Assembly: GCA_029974855.1 (NCBI GenBank)
Contig: JARKQO010000077.1
Coordinates: 1-6,937, forward strand
Source: Eubacteriales bacterium
GTDB lineage: Bacteria; Bacillota_A; Clostridia; Christensenellales; Aristaeellaceae
DNA length: 6,937 nucleotides
Direction: 5' to 3'
The position numbers and the translations under genes are program-made. The stretch's first letter is position 1, and each line of letters opens with the position of its first letter. This document shows, piece after piece, positions 1 to 5,476 of this stretch. The notes beneath the pieces were generated by a model. That model saw nothing but the letters and a program-made list of their open reading frames with translations, did no database searches and was not told the origin of the DNA.

Positions 1-607
1 AGGTCACGGTCTTGGCCACTTCGCCGCCGGCGGCGGTGACGGTCTCAATGAAGGGGGCTTGCAGAGACACGGAATAGGCGTTGCCTTCGTTGTAGATGAC
101 GCCGAACTTGCTAAAGCCGTTCTTCATGGCGTACTTGGCCATGATGGTAGCCTGCTGGTTGGCGTTGGGCTGGAAAGCAAACATGTTCTTGTAGGGGGTG
201 CCGTCGGCCTTGATCTGGCACTTAGTGTCAATGGCAAAGCCCAGGATCGGCACATCGTTGTTCTCGGACTCCGGCGCGATGGCCAAAGCGATGTTGGCCA
301 CGGGAGGTCCCACGATGGCGCTGACGCCGTCGCTGGCCACGGCGCGGGTGTAGGCGTTGATGGCCTCGGTCACGTCGCCCTTGGTGTCATACACGATCAG
401 GTTGATTTGCTTGCCGTTCACGCCGCCGGCCGCATTGATCTCGTCCACGGCCCATTGCGCGCCCGCGGTCACCATGTTGCCAAGGCTGGATGTGGGACCG
501 GTGATGTCTTGCAGGCAGCCCACGTTGATGGTTTCTCCCGCCGCAAACGCCGAGGTAACGGTCAGAAGCATCGCCAGCATGAGAACCAGTGATAGAACCT
601 TTTTCAT
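1..607 (-). CDS. Branched-chain amino acid type ABC transporter substrate-binding protein (LivJ/PBP1 family), C-terminus outside the window
   Basis: This is an extracytoplasmic solute-binding protein that delivers a ligand to an ABC importer. Only the first 202 residues are visible. It begins with a signal peptide: KK at 2-3, a hydrophobic stretch at about 4-18, and a likely signal peptidase I site after SAFA or SAFAA (residues 19-23). The mature part has the PBP1/LivJ hallmarks: INVGCLQDITGPTSSLG at about 26-42, an AVDEINAAGGVNGKQI block, a DTKG segment, and AIVGPP near residue 97. The ATG at 607 is preceded by GGAGGG (618-623 on the plus strand) at 10-nt spacing. There is no cysteine lipobox, so it would not be lipid-anchored, unlike most Gram-positive binding proteins. 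LivJ-type proteins also bind amides, urea, aromatics and other ligands, so the substrate cannot be told. It has its own promoter, and its leader carries an operator shared with the upstream sugar operon. Confident on family, not on ligand. Confidence 0.93.
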   Translation of the reverse strand, partial: MKKVLSLVLMLAMLLTVTSAFAAGETINVGCLQDITGPTSSLGNMVTAGAQWAVDEINAAGGVNGKQINLIVYDTKGDVTEAINAYTRAVASDGVSAIVGPPVANIALAIAPESENNDVPILGFAIDTKCQIKADGTPYKNMFAFQPNANQQATIMAKYAMKNGFSKFGVIYNEGNAYSVSLQAPFIETVTAAGGEVAKTVT

Positions 608-640
608 TTGATCAATTCCCTCCACTTTGTTTTTATCTGA

Positions 641-658
641 TGCGGGGCGCGCCCCGCA
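641..658. repeat. 18-bp perfect palindrome in the livJ-like leader
   Basis: TGCGGGGCGCGCCCCGCA is a perfect palindrome lying 34 nt upstream of the livJ-like start codon, in its predicted 5' leader. As RNA it can fold into a 7-bp GC-rich stem with a CGCG tetraloop. No run of T follows on either strand, so it is not a typical intrinsic terminator. It could be a regulator-binding site or a leader hairpin affecting stability or ribosome access. Confidence 0.7.
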
Positions 659-670
659 AAACAGCCGTCA

Positions 671-686
671 TTGCAATCGTTTGCAA
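671..686. promoter_or_regulatory. LacI-family-type operator in the leader of the livJ-like gene
   Basis: TTGCAATCGTTTGCAA is a 16-bp near-perfect palindrome with a central CG. Only one symmetric pair fails to match. An even length and central CpG are typical of LacI/GalR-family operators. It lies about 80-95 nt downstream of the predicted transcription start of the livJ-like gene, where a bound repressor could act as a roadblock. Closely related sites occur at 3158-3173 and 2056-2069. The regulator that binds it is not identified. Confidence 0.6.
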
Positions 687-770
687 AAACATAGAAATAA
701 AGTAGCGCTTCCCTCTTCCCAGCTCCCACAAAAATCCTATCCCAATGCTTCTTCATGAATGATTACAGTT

Positions 771-799
771 AGTATAGCACATTGTTAGAAGCCAGTCAA
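771..799 (-). promoter_or_regulatory. Sigma-A-type promoter of the livJ-like gene
   Basis: On the minus strand there is TTGACT (794-799), a 17-nt spacer, and TATACT (771-776), with a TGC extended -10 just before the hexamer. The predicted start is near 764, giving a leader of about 157 nt that contains the operator at 671-686 and the palindrome at 641-658. The promoter lies just past the end of the isomerase-like gene, so the transporter gene can be transcribed independently of that operon. Confidence 0.75.
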
Positions 800-861
800 G
801 CCAGTGGACAAAAATTCGGGAAATGAGCGGAAAGTTCTGCAAAGGTTTGTATTCCGACCGC

Positions 862-881
862 AAAAGAGGAAACGGGTTCCC
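862..881 (-). terminator. Weak possible intrinsic terminator after the isomerase-like gene
   Basis: Directly after the stop codon the transcript reads GGGAA, loop CCCG, then UUUCC (one G-U pair), followed by UCUUUU. The stem is only 5-6 bp, so termination would be partial at best. It is listed because it sits exactly at the operon end and precedes a new promoter. Confidence 0.3.
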
Positions 882-2159
882 TTACGGCGCCTCTGGCTTC
901 AGGCCCATCCACTCCGCCAGCAGGGCAAAATCCTTCATCACATCTTCAAAGCAGAACACCTGATGGCATCCCAAAGCGGTCTTGAGATACCGGTCAAAAT
1001 CGTCAAAGCGCACGTAGAACTGGGTGCGGCAGCATTCCTCCCGAGGGCCTATGCTGCCGGTGGCCAGCTGGGCCGTGTAGGTGCCCCATACGCCGGAGAT
1101 ACGGCAGGCGGTGAGGCGGATGCCGTCTGGCAGCTCCACCTGGAGGGAGGCCCCGATGCCGCTTTCGTGGTGGTTGCGCAGAATGAAGGAGCAATCCTGC
1201 TGCCCTTGGACCGCCAGGGGCGCCGTGCAGTGGGAAAAGTTCACCACGCCGCCCGGGTGCAGGCCCGGGTTTGCCATCCAGGGCTTGGTGCTGCTGAGGC
1301 GCTTCAGCATCAGCATGGTGACCGCGCTGTCCAAATCCCCTTCGCAGGCCGCCGCCTTGTCCGTGCAATCGTTGATGTAGCTTACGCCCAAGCAGGAGGT
1401 GGTGCCCAAGGACAGCAAATCGAAGCAGGCGATGGCCAAGCCGTCCGCCTGGTGCTTTTCCAGGGTTTTCAGCAGGGCGGCGGTCATCCGGGCGGCATTT
1501 TGCAAATCCTCCTGGGTGGGTTCCTGGCAGCTTTGGGCCCCCTGGTGGTACTTTTCATAGTAGGGGCGGCCCTCTTCGTCGGTGGTTTGCCGGTAGCATT
1601 CCGCCACTTCCTGCTGGGGAATCTGCACGATTTCGATCCCAAACCTCCGGTAGTCCTCCAGGTCGCGGCTGACGCTGATGACCCAGGGCTCCGGCTCCCC
1701 GATCAGCAGCAGCCTGCTGCCCTTCATGCCTTGGTAGGCTCGCAGCATAGCCAGGGAATGGGCCAGCTCCTGCCGGTTTAAGGCCAACAGGGCCTTGGGA
1801 TGACGCTTTCTCAGCACGGCCCAGCTGTCCATCAAGGTCGGGGCGGCATTGTATTTCACCATCAGCCCCGCTGATTCTTGGCTGGCGTTGCCCTCCATGT
1901 ACCCCGGGTAGAGCACCACCGCGTCAAACTGATCGGCAGCCCGCAGAATGTCCTTTTGCACGGCTCCACTCATGGGAATGATCACCAGCACGCTCCCCGG
2001 CTCCGGGGAAAGGTCCTCCGCCCCCTGGCCGTCCACCACCAGATCACAGTGGGCCGCAAACGATTGCAACCCCAAAGAAAATTCCTTAAAAACACCCTGT
2101 AGCTCCTTGGAATCCTTCCAATAGCGGGAAGCGGCAAAACAAGCGATTTTGGTTTTCAA
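882..2159 (-). CDS. L-fucose/L-arabinose isomerase-like protein (FucI/AraA superfamily), substrate unknown
   Basis: This 425-residue cytosolic protein resembles the FucI/AraA metal-dependent ketol isomerase superfamily. Visible family features are a CFDLL segment at 245-249, a TTSCLGVSYIND stretch (253-264), ACEGDLDSAVTMLML at 271-285 (the CEGD block), and NFSHCTAPL at 307-315, matching the HC motif of the C-terminal domain. FucI and AraA are usually about 500-590 residues, so this is a short relative of the type often annotated 'fucose isomerase-like'. I place the start at the TTG at 2159: GGAGG (2169-2173) sits 9 nt upstream, whereas the in-frame TTG at 2168 directly abuts the GGAGG. That ribosome site immediately follows the stop codon of the upstream aldolase-like gene, so the two are translationally coupled. 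The coding region also contains an operator-like sequence at 2056-2069. The family is fairly certain; which sugar or sugar derivative is used cannot be told. Confidence 0.8.
   Translation of the reverse strand: MKTKIACFAASRYWKDSKELQGVFKEFSLGLQSFAAHCDLVVDGQGAEDLSPEPGSVLVIIPMSGAVQKDILRAADQFDAVVLYPGYMEGNASQESAGLMVKYNAAPTLMDSWAVLRKRHPKALLALNRQELAHSLAMLRAYQGMKGSRLLLIGEPEPWVISVSRDLEDYRRFGIEIVQIPQQEVAECYRQTTDEEGRPYYEKYHQGAQSCQEPTQEDLQNAARMTAALLKTLEKHQADGLAIACFDLLSLGTTSCLGVSYINDCTDKAAACEGDLDSAVTMLMLKRLSSTKPWMANPGLHPGGVVNFSHCTAPLAVQGQQDCSFILRNHHESGIGASLQVELPDGIRLTACRISGVWGTYTAQLATGSIGPREECCRTQFYVRFDDFDRYLKTALGCHQVFCFEDVMKDFALLAEWMGLKPEAP
2056..2069. promoter_or_regulatory. Operator-like sequence inside the isomerase-like coding region
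   Basis: GCAAACGATTGCAA is identical over 14 bases to the operator at 671-686 read on the other strand, with the same central CG. It lies about 90 bp into the isomerase-like gene and 1.1 kb downstream of the operator in the promoter of this operon. It could be an auxiliary operator for DNA looping, as with lac O2 inside lacZ. It encodes ordinary residues (around LQSFAA), so coincidence cannot be excluded. Confidence 0.4.
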
Positions 2160-2173
2160 CCGAGACAACCTCC

Positions 2174-3088
2174 TTACTTTTGCAACAGATGTAGCGCAAA
2201 ACCCCCGATTTCACGGTCCAGGTAATACAGGACCGCACGCCCCGAGGAATCGTTTTTGCGGCTGGCCGGGTCAAAGGAAAAGCCAACCTGCCGAGCAAAA
2301 TACATCCCCCGCTCCAGGTTATCCGTCAGGATGCCGATATGGCCGTGGGTTCCCCTGCCCGGCTCCTTCATGACCTCCAAAATGGTGCCCGCGTAATGGG
2401 ACGCGGCCCCGGGTACATAGGGGATGCCCAGCAGCAGGGAAAAAGCCCGGGCCGTCTCCTCCGCTTCCCCTTCGTTTTGGGCGTTGAGGCCCACGTGGGC
2501 CAGGGAAAAGCCCAGAAGATTCCCCCACTGTTGCCGAAGTGCCATGGCCTGACTTTGGGCTAGGGCCTCCTGTACCCGCAACGGAACCCGGACGGCCACC
2601 ACCTGGGGCCGGGCGAGGCAGCCCTTGCTTTCCTCCCCCTCCGTGCAACCCGCTACCAGCAGCTGCGCCTGGGGCCATTCGCCCAGGACGGCCTCTATGT
2701 CCCCCGCTTCGCAGCATAGCACAGCCGGGCTTTTTTCCTTGGTCTTTGGGGTATCGTCCCTGTGACCGGCTATCTGGAACACATTTTCCTTCCCTTGGAG
2801 CCCCTGTGGGGTTTCCCCGGCTGGAAGCGTGACCCAGCGGGCTCCAACGGACAGGACCCAAGCGGCCTCCTCGCCGGTGTTCACCCGGGCTCCCAGGGCC
2901 AGAGGCTGATGGGTGAAAAAGTCCTTCCATGCCGGGGCTTCCCCAAGGGCCGTTGTAAAAGTCACCTCCGCGCAGGGAAAACCGGCGTCCCGCAGCGCCT
3001 GGGAGGCGGCGTGCAAGGCGGACAGGGTTTCGGCCTCCAGGCAGGGCAACAGCCCGCACAGCCGCATCTGCTCAAGTGTTTCTTCCAT
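2174..3088 (-). CDS. KDPG/KHG aldolase-like domain fused to a VOC (glyoxalase-fold) domain; aldolase half degenerate
   Basis: This 304-residue cytosolic protein has the layout of the Clostridia 'KDPG aldolase plus C-terminal VOC' fusion, usually a little longer at about 320 residues. Residues 1-190 follow the aldolase: GLLP at 12-15, and DAGFPCAEVTF at 34-44 with the conserved Glu41. GAR (66-68) stands where GAGT is normal, and VGARWVTLPAG (81-91) where the AGAxFIVSPG strand is expected. The VVKFFPA strand carrying the Schiff-base lysine aligns by eye with QLLVAGC (142-148), placing Leu144 at the lysine, and no PTGG phosphate loop is present. Residues 191-304 match the VOC part closely: FSLAHVGLN (His198), LEVMK (Glu238), HGHIGI (His250) and DREIGGFALHLLQK (Glu293), an H/E/H/E set that could bind metal. 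I chose the ATG at 3088, preceded by GTGGGGATGG, because MEETLEQ matches the family start; an in-frame TTG at 3115 is poorly spaced. It is probably not a working KDPG aldolase; the VOC domain may carry the activity. Confidence 0.8.
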   Translation of the reverse strand: MEETLEQMRLCGLLPCLEAETLSALHAASQALRDAGFPCAEVTFTTALGEAPAWKDFFTHQPLALGARVNTGEEAAWVLSVGARWVTLPAGETPQGLQGKENVFQIAGHRDDTPKTKEKSPAVLCCEAGDIEAVLGEWPQAQLLVAGCTEGEESKGCLARPQVVAVRVPLRVQEALAQSQAMALRQQWGNLLGFSLAHVGLNAQNEGEAEETARAFSLLLGIPYVPGAASHYAGTILEVMKEPGRGTHGHIGILTDNLERGMYFARQVGFSFDPASRKNDSSGRAVLYYLDREIGGFALHLLQK

Positions 3089-3148
3089 TCCATCCCCACT
3101 TTCGTTTCTTCCCAATGTTGGGTTTTCATCCCCTCTGCTTTTGAGGGC

Positions 3149-3178
3149 ATGATACTATGAAATCGTTTGCAATGTCAA
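3149..3178 (-). promoter_or_regulatory. Promoter of the aldolase-like/isomerase-like operon
   Basis: On the minus strand there is a consensus TTGACA (3173-3178), an 18-nt spacer, and TATCAT (3149-3154). The predicted start is near 3142, leaving a leader of about 54 nt. The spacer is almost entirely occupied by a LacI-type operator (3158-3173), so a bound repressor would block polymerase directly. Confidence 0.75.
3158..3173. promoter_or_regulatory. LacI-family-type operator inside the promoter spacer
   Basis: TGAAATCGTTTGCAAT shares AATCGTTTGCAA with the operator at 671-686 and has the same central CG (3164-3165). One half-site is intact (TTTGCAA); the other is degenerate (TGAAAT). Its position between -35 and -10 is the classical place for repression by LacI/GalR-family proteins. 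Confidence 0.6.
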
Positions 3179-3208
3179 GAAAAAATAATGGGAATGGAAG
3201 GAAATCCT

Positions 3209-3586
3209 TTATGACAGCTCGCCGCCGGCCTCCCGGGCCCAGTGATCCACCACCATTTGAGGCGCGTACACAAACATCATATGCATGTCCGTATCCCCGG
3301 TGTTCTGTAAGCTATGGGGTTTTCCCCTCTCCATGTACACCATCTCCCCGGGGCCGATGGGCTGGGTTTCGCCATCCACGGTGATCAGACCGTTTCCCTG
3401 AAGCACCGTATAGGACTCCACCGTCTCGTGCTCATGCTCCGGCACAGAGCCGCCGGGATAGATCACCACATAGCCCTGGCAGAAATACTCCCCGTGGATG
3501 GCCCCGTTTTCCCCCAGCATCACCCGGGTGCAGCGCCCGGCGGGAAATTCCATCCCCTTGATGTCGAAAATCCTCACCTTGTTCAT
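3209..3586 (-). CDS. Single-domain cupin protein (cupin_2 family)
   Basis: This 125-residue cytosolic beta-barrel protein carries the conserved cupin metal-binding pattern. Motif 1 is GGSVPEHEHETVESYTVLQG (45-64), supplying His51, His53 and Glu57; motif 2 includes GKPHSLQN with His91. Single cupins of this size beside sugar-catabolism genes act as isomerases, epimerases, dioxygenases or sensors, so the reaction cannot be named. The ATG at 3586 has AGGAGG (3596-3601) at 9-nt spacing. It has its own near-consensus promoter upstream, after a terminator that isolates it from GH9. The 120-bp gap to the next gene holds another promoter but no convincing terminator, so read-through into the aldolase-like operon is possible. 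The C-terminal YAPQMVVDHWAREAGG resembles small cupins I associate with Clostridia sugar clusters; this is a recollection, not a search result. Confidence 0.88.
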   Translation of the reverse strand: MNKVRIFDIKGMEFPAGRCTRVMLGENGAIHGEYFCQGYVVIYPGGSVPEHEHETVESYTVLQGNGLITVDGETQPIGPGEMVYMERGKPHSLQNTGDTDMHMMFVYAPQMVVDHWAREAGGELS

Positions 3587-3629
3587 TCCGGCGTTCCTCC
3601 TGTTGCTCTTTTCTACTCCATGGCCGTGG

Positions 3630-3642
3630 GCTTTGCCAAAGC
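3630..3642. repeat. Short inverted repeat in the cupin leader
   Basis: GCTTTGCCAAAGC is a perfect inverted repeat of 6-bp arms around one base, about 15-25 nt after the predicted transcription start of the cupin gene. A one-base loop makes an RNA hairpin unlikely; a protein-binding site is possible. Its odd length and lack of a central CG set it apart from the TTGCAA operators. Confidence 0.35.
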
Positions 3643-3663
3643 TCTCCCCGGCGGGTTTGCAGC

Positions 3664-3692
3664 ATTATACCATACCTGTGCCGGGGGTTCAA
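3664..3692 (-). promoter_or_regulatory. Strong sigma-A-type promoter of the cupin gene
   Basis: On the minus strand there is TTGAAC (3687-3692), a 17-nt spacer, and a perfect TATAAT (3664-3669). The predicted start is near 3657, with a leader of about 70 nt. It lies immediately downstream of the GH9 terminator, marking a new transcription unit. Confidence 0.8.
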
Positions 3693-3719
3693 ATTTCGTC
3701 AGGTGATGCTTTCCATGGG

Positions 3720-3751
3720 AAAAGCCCGCCGCAATCCGTTGTGCGGCGGGC
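3720..3751 (-). terminator. Intrinsic terminator of the lacI-GH9 unit
   Basis: On the minus strand GCCCGCCGCA, an 8-nt loop (CAACGGAT) and TGCGGCGGGC form a perfect 10-bp GC-rich stem, followed by TTTT. It begins 19 nt after the GH9 stop codon. The T run is short but the stem is very stable. Confidence 0.85.
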
Positions 3752-3770
3752 CTTGGGCTGCTTCCTCGGT

Positions 3771-5384
3771 TTACTGGAATGCCGCCAGGAGATATACCAG
3801 CGGGCTGTTCCAATAGATGGCCACCTCGTTTAAGGCATACGCGTCCCAGTGGTCGTGATACCGTTTTGGCGGAGGCAGTTGGCTCAGCCGGGCATACTCG
3901 ATGCCGTCCTCCAAGCCCGCGTTGGGCCCGCCCACCAGCATGCCGGGCATTGCTTCCCTGACCGCCACCGACGGCCGGTGGTGTGGCCGCTTCGCGCAAT
4001 GGGCGCCAAAGCCCGTTACGTAGCTGATCCCGTTGGGGTTTTGCCCCAGCAGGTAATGGAGCTGGTTTTGGGCCATTTGCAAAAGGGAATCATTCTTCAG
4101 GTAAGGATGGGCCAGCAGGAACACCACGCCATGGCTGGCCACATTCATGTTGCTCCCCCAGATATAGTCCGCGCTCTCAAGGGACACCCCGTAGCCATCC
4201 CCTCGGGCGATCCCCGCCAGATGCGCGGCCTTTTCCACCAGCGCCTTCTCCGCCCTGGCATATAGCTCCTCATCCCTGTGGGCCGGCGGGGTCTGCAAAT
4301 ACAGCAGCACAGGATACAAGCCCATATCGGCCCAGCCGATGCCGGTCGTTTTCCCAAGCAGCGGGCGAAGGTCCTGCTGATATTTCGCCTCCCCTGTTGC
4401 CAGGTATAGGGCTGCCGCCGCCAGCGCCCGCTCGTCGCCATCCTCCCCGTCGCCGTATTCGCCGGTGACGACGCCGGGAGGGTTGGTGAAGCCGGGCGCC
4501 TCCGGGTTGGAGACAAGCCACTGATACGCTTTTTCCGCCGCCCTTAGAAGGCGCTCGGCATATTCGGGGTCTGATTCCCGGAAAAACAGAGAAGCATAGG
4601 CGCACATTCCGGCAAAGTCCCCCGTGGCTGTGGCGGACACCGGGGACAGGTAAAGCGGCATCGCATATCCGTCCGGCATCACATCCAGCGGCTCAAAGGA
4701 CATGCTGGTCAGCTTGTGGTATGCGCCGCCCGTTTCTTCGTCCTGCATTTGCAAAAGCCAGTCCAGCTCATAGCGCACCTCGTCCAGCAACGCGCCGCCA
4801 AAGACCCGGGGGTAATCCCGCTGTGCCAGCAGCAAATCCAGCACGGCCTTGCCGGCGGCCGAGACATACCGCCCATAGTCGCCGGCGTCGTGCCAGCCGC
4901 CGCACACGTGCTTTTTGATGTCGGTCCCATAGACCACCGCCTCACGGGTATGGCACGCGCCGTGGGCGTGCCTGCCGGCCTCGGCCTCGGTGAGGGCCTG
5001 CCCGCAGCGCTGGAGCGTGAAGAACTTCAGCGTTGCGGCCAGCGCGCCGTGGTACACATCCTCCGCGATGGAAAAGGGAAGGCTGCTTCCCCCGGAGGTG
5101 CGGAGGAGATAGGTCCCCGGCTGGGCAAGCTCCGAAAAAACCGCACGGGCGACCACATCGCCGCTGAGGGGGTCCTTTGCGGGTGGCTCAAGCTGACCCT
5201 CATACACCACCTCTCCCCCGGGATGGCGCAGCACCTGAAAAGCTCCCAGCGCATCCACCGCACAGGCGGTCTTCACATCTTCCGGCCTGTATCCAAGCTG
5301 GTTGAGCCCCACGCGGGATATTGGCGGCTCCCCGGCCAAGGCCGCGGGGCTCATGGTGGAAAGCGGCAAATGGTACTGTTCCAT
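3771..5384 (-). CDS. Glycoside hydrolase family 9 enzyme without signal peptide (likely cytosolic cellodextrinase or exo-glycosidase)
   Basis: This 537-residue inverting beta-glycosidase belongs to GH9. An N-terminal Ig-like CelD_N domain spans about 22-107 (VGLNQLGYRPEDVKTA, AQPGTYLLRTS), followed by the (alpha/alpha)6 catalytic domain. Family motifs are GGWHDAGDYGRYV at 162-174 (Asp166 and Asp169, catalytic base pair), DYIWGSNMNVASHG (406-419), LGQNPNGISYVTGFG (446-460), PHHRPS (467-472), and ALNEVAIYWNSPLVYLLA (517-534) with Glu520 as the proton donor. All key residues are present. I chose the ATG at 5384 because AAGGAGG (5390-5396) sits 5 nt upstream; an upstream in-frame extension of 24 residues has no such site. 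The N-terminus is not hydrophobic, so no export is expected. Next to a GH94 phosphorylase this fits trimming of imported cello-oligosaccharides; the exact substrate (cellodextrin, other beta-glucan, or glucosamine oligomer) is unresolved. It is probably co-transcribed from the lacI promoter. Confidence 0.93.
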   Translation of the reverse strand: MEQYHLPLSTMSPAALAGEPPISRVGLNQLGYRPEDVKTACAVDALGAFQVLRHPGGEVVYEGQLEPPAKDPLSGDVVARAVFSELAQPGTYLLRTSGGSSLPFSIAEDVYHGALAATLKFFTLQRCGQALTEAEAGRHAHGACHTREAVVYGTDIKKHVCGGWHDAGDYGRYVSAAGKAVLDLLLAQRDYPRVFGGALLDEVRYELDWLLQMQDEETGGAYHKLTSMSFEPLDVMPDGYAMPLYLSPVSATATGDFAGMCAYASLFFRESDPEYAERLLRAAEKAYQWLVSNPEAPGFTNPPGVVTGEYGDGEDGDERALAAAALYLATGEAKYQQDLRPLLGKTTGIGWADMGLYPVLLYLQTPPAHRDEELYARAEKALVEKAAHLAGIARGDGYGVSLESADYIWGSNMNVASHGVVFLLAHPYLKNDSLLQMAQNQLHYLLGQNPNGISYVTGFGAHCAKRPHHRPSVAVREAMPGMLVGGPNAGLEDGIEYARLSQLPPPKRYHDHWDAYALNEVAIYWNSPLVYLLAAFQ

Positions 5385-5404
5385 GGAAACCTCCTTGTGA
5401 AACG

Positions 5405-5431
5405 CTCCCCACTCATCAGGCGAGTGGGGAG
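5405..5431 (-). repeat. Perfect 10-bp hairpin just upstream of the GH9 ribosome binding site
   Basis: CTCCCCACTC, a 7-nt loop and GAGTGGGGAG form a perfect stem. On the transcript it ends 8 nt before the AAGGAGG of the GH9 gene. No T run follows, so it is not a standard terminator. It may protect or delimit the downstream mRNA, or tune GH9 translation relative to lacI. Confidence 0.75.
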
Positions 5432-5456
5432 GGCAAATTGTCCTGCGCGCGTCCAT

Positions 5457-5476
5457 GGGGCGGAGCGGATCGCCCC
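5457..5476 (-). repeat. Second small hairpin at the lacI stop codon
   Basis: GGGGCG, an 8-nt loop and CGCCCC form a 6-bp GC stem that overlaps the last base of the lacI stop codon. No T run follows. With the hairpin at 5405-5431 it makes two tandem stem-loops in the 91-bp lacI-GH9 gap. Confidence 0.5.

Noticed and set aside
543..549. GCAAACG half-site in the livJ-like signal peptide region
   Set aside because: Only one half of the operator is present; the other side does not match and the bases are explained by the encoded SAFA residues.
804..1781. Long plus-strand open frame of 325 residues opposite the isomerase-like gene
   Set aside because: Its translation is low-complexity and rich in Gly, Ala and Gln, with no family motif. 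It mirrors codon structure of a convincing minus-strand gene, and has no ribosome site.
882..3088. Interpretation of the isomerase-like and aldolase-like pair as a sulfoquinovose (sulfo-TAL or sulfo-ED type) pathway
   Set aside because: No transaldolase, sulfoquinovosidase or sulfo-sugar marker is visible, and the aldolase appears catalytically incomplete; the assignment would be a guess.
2962..3150. Possible leader peptide with GAGGGG next to an ATG in the aldolase-like leader
   Set aside because: The ribosome site touches the ATG with no spacing, and the rest of the frame runs antisense-like through the real gene with Pro/Cys/Arg-rich sequence.
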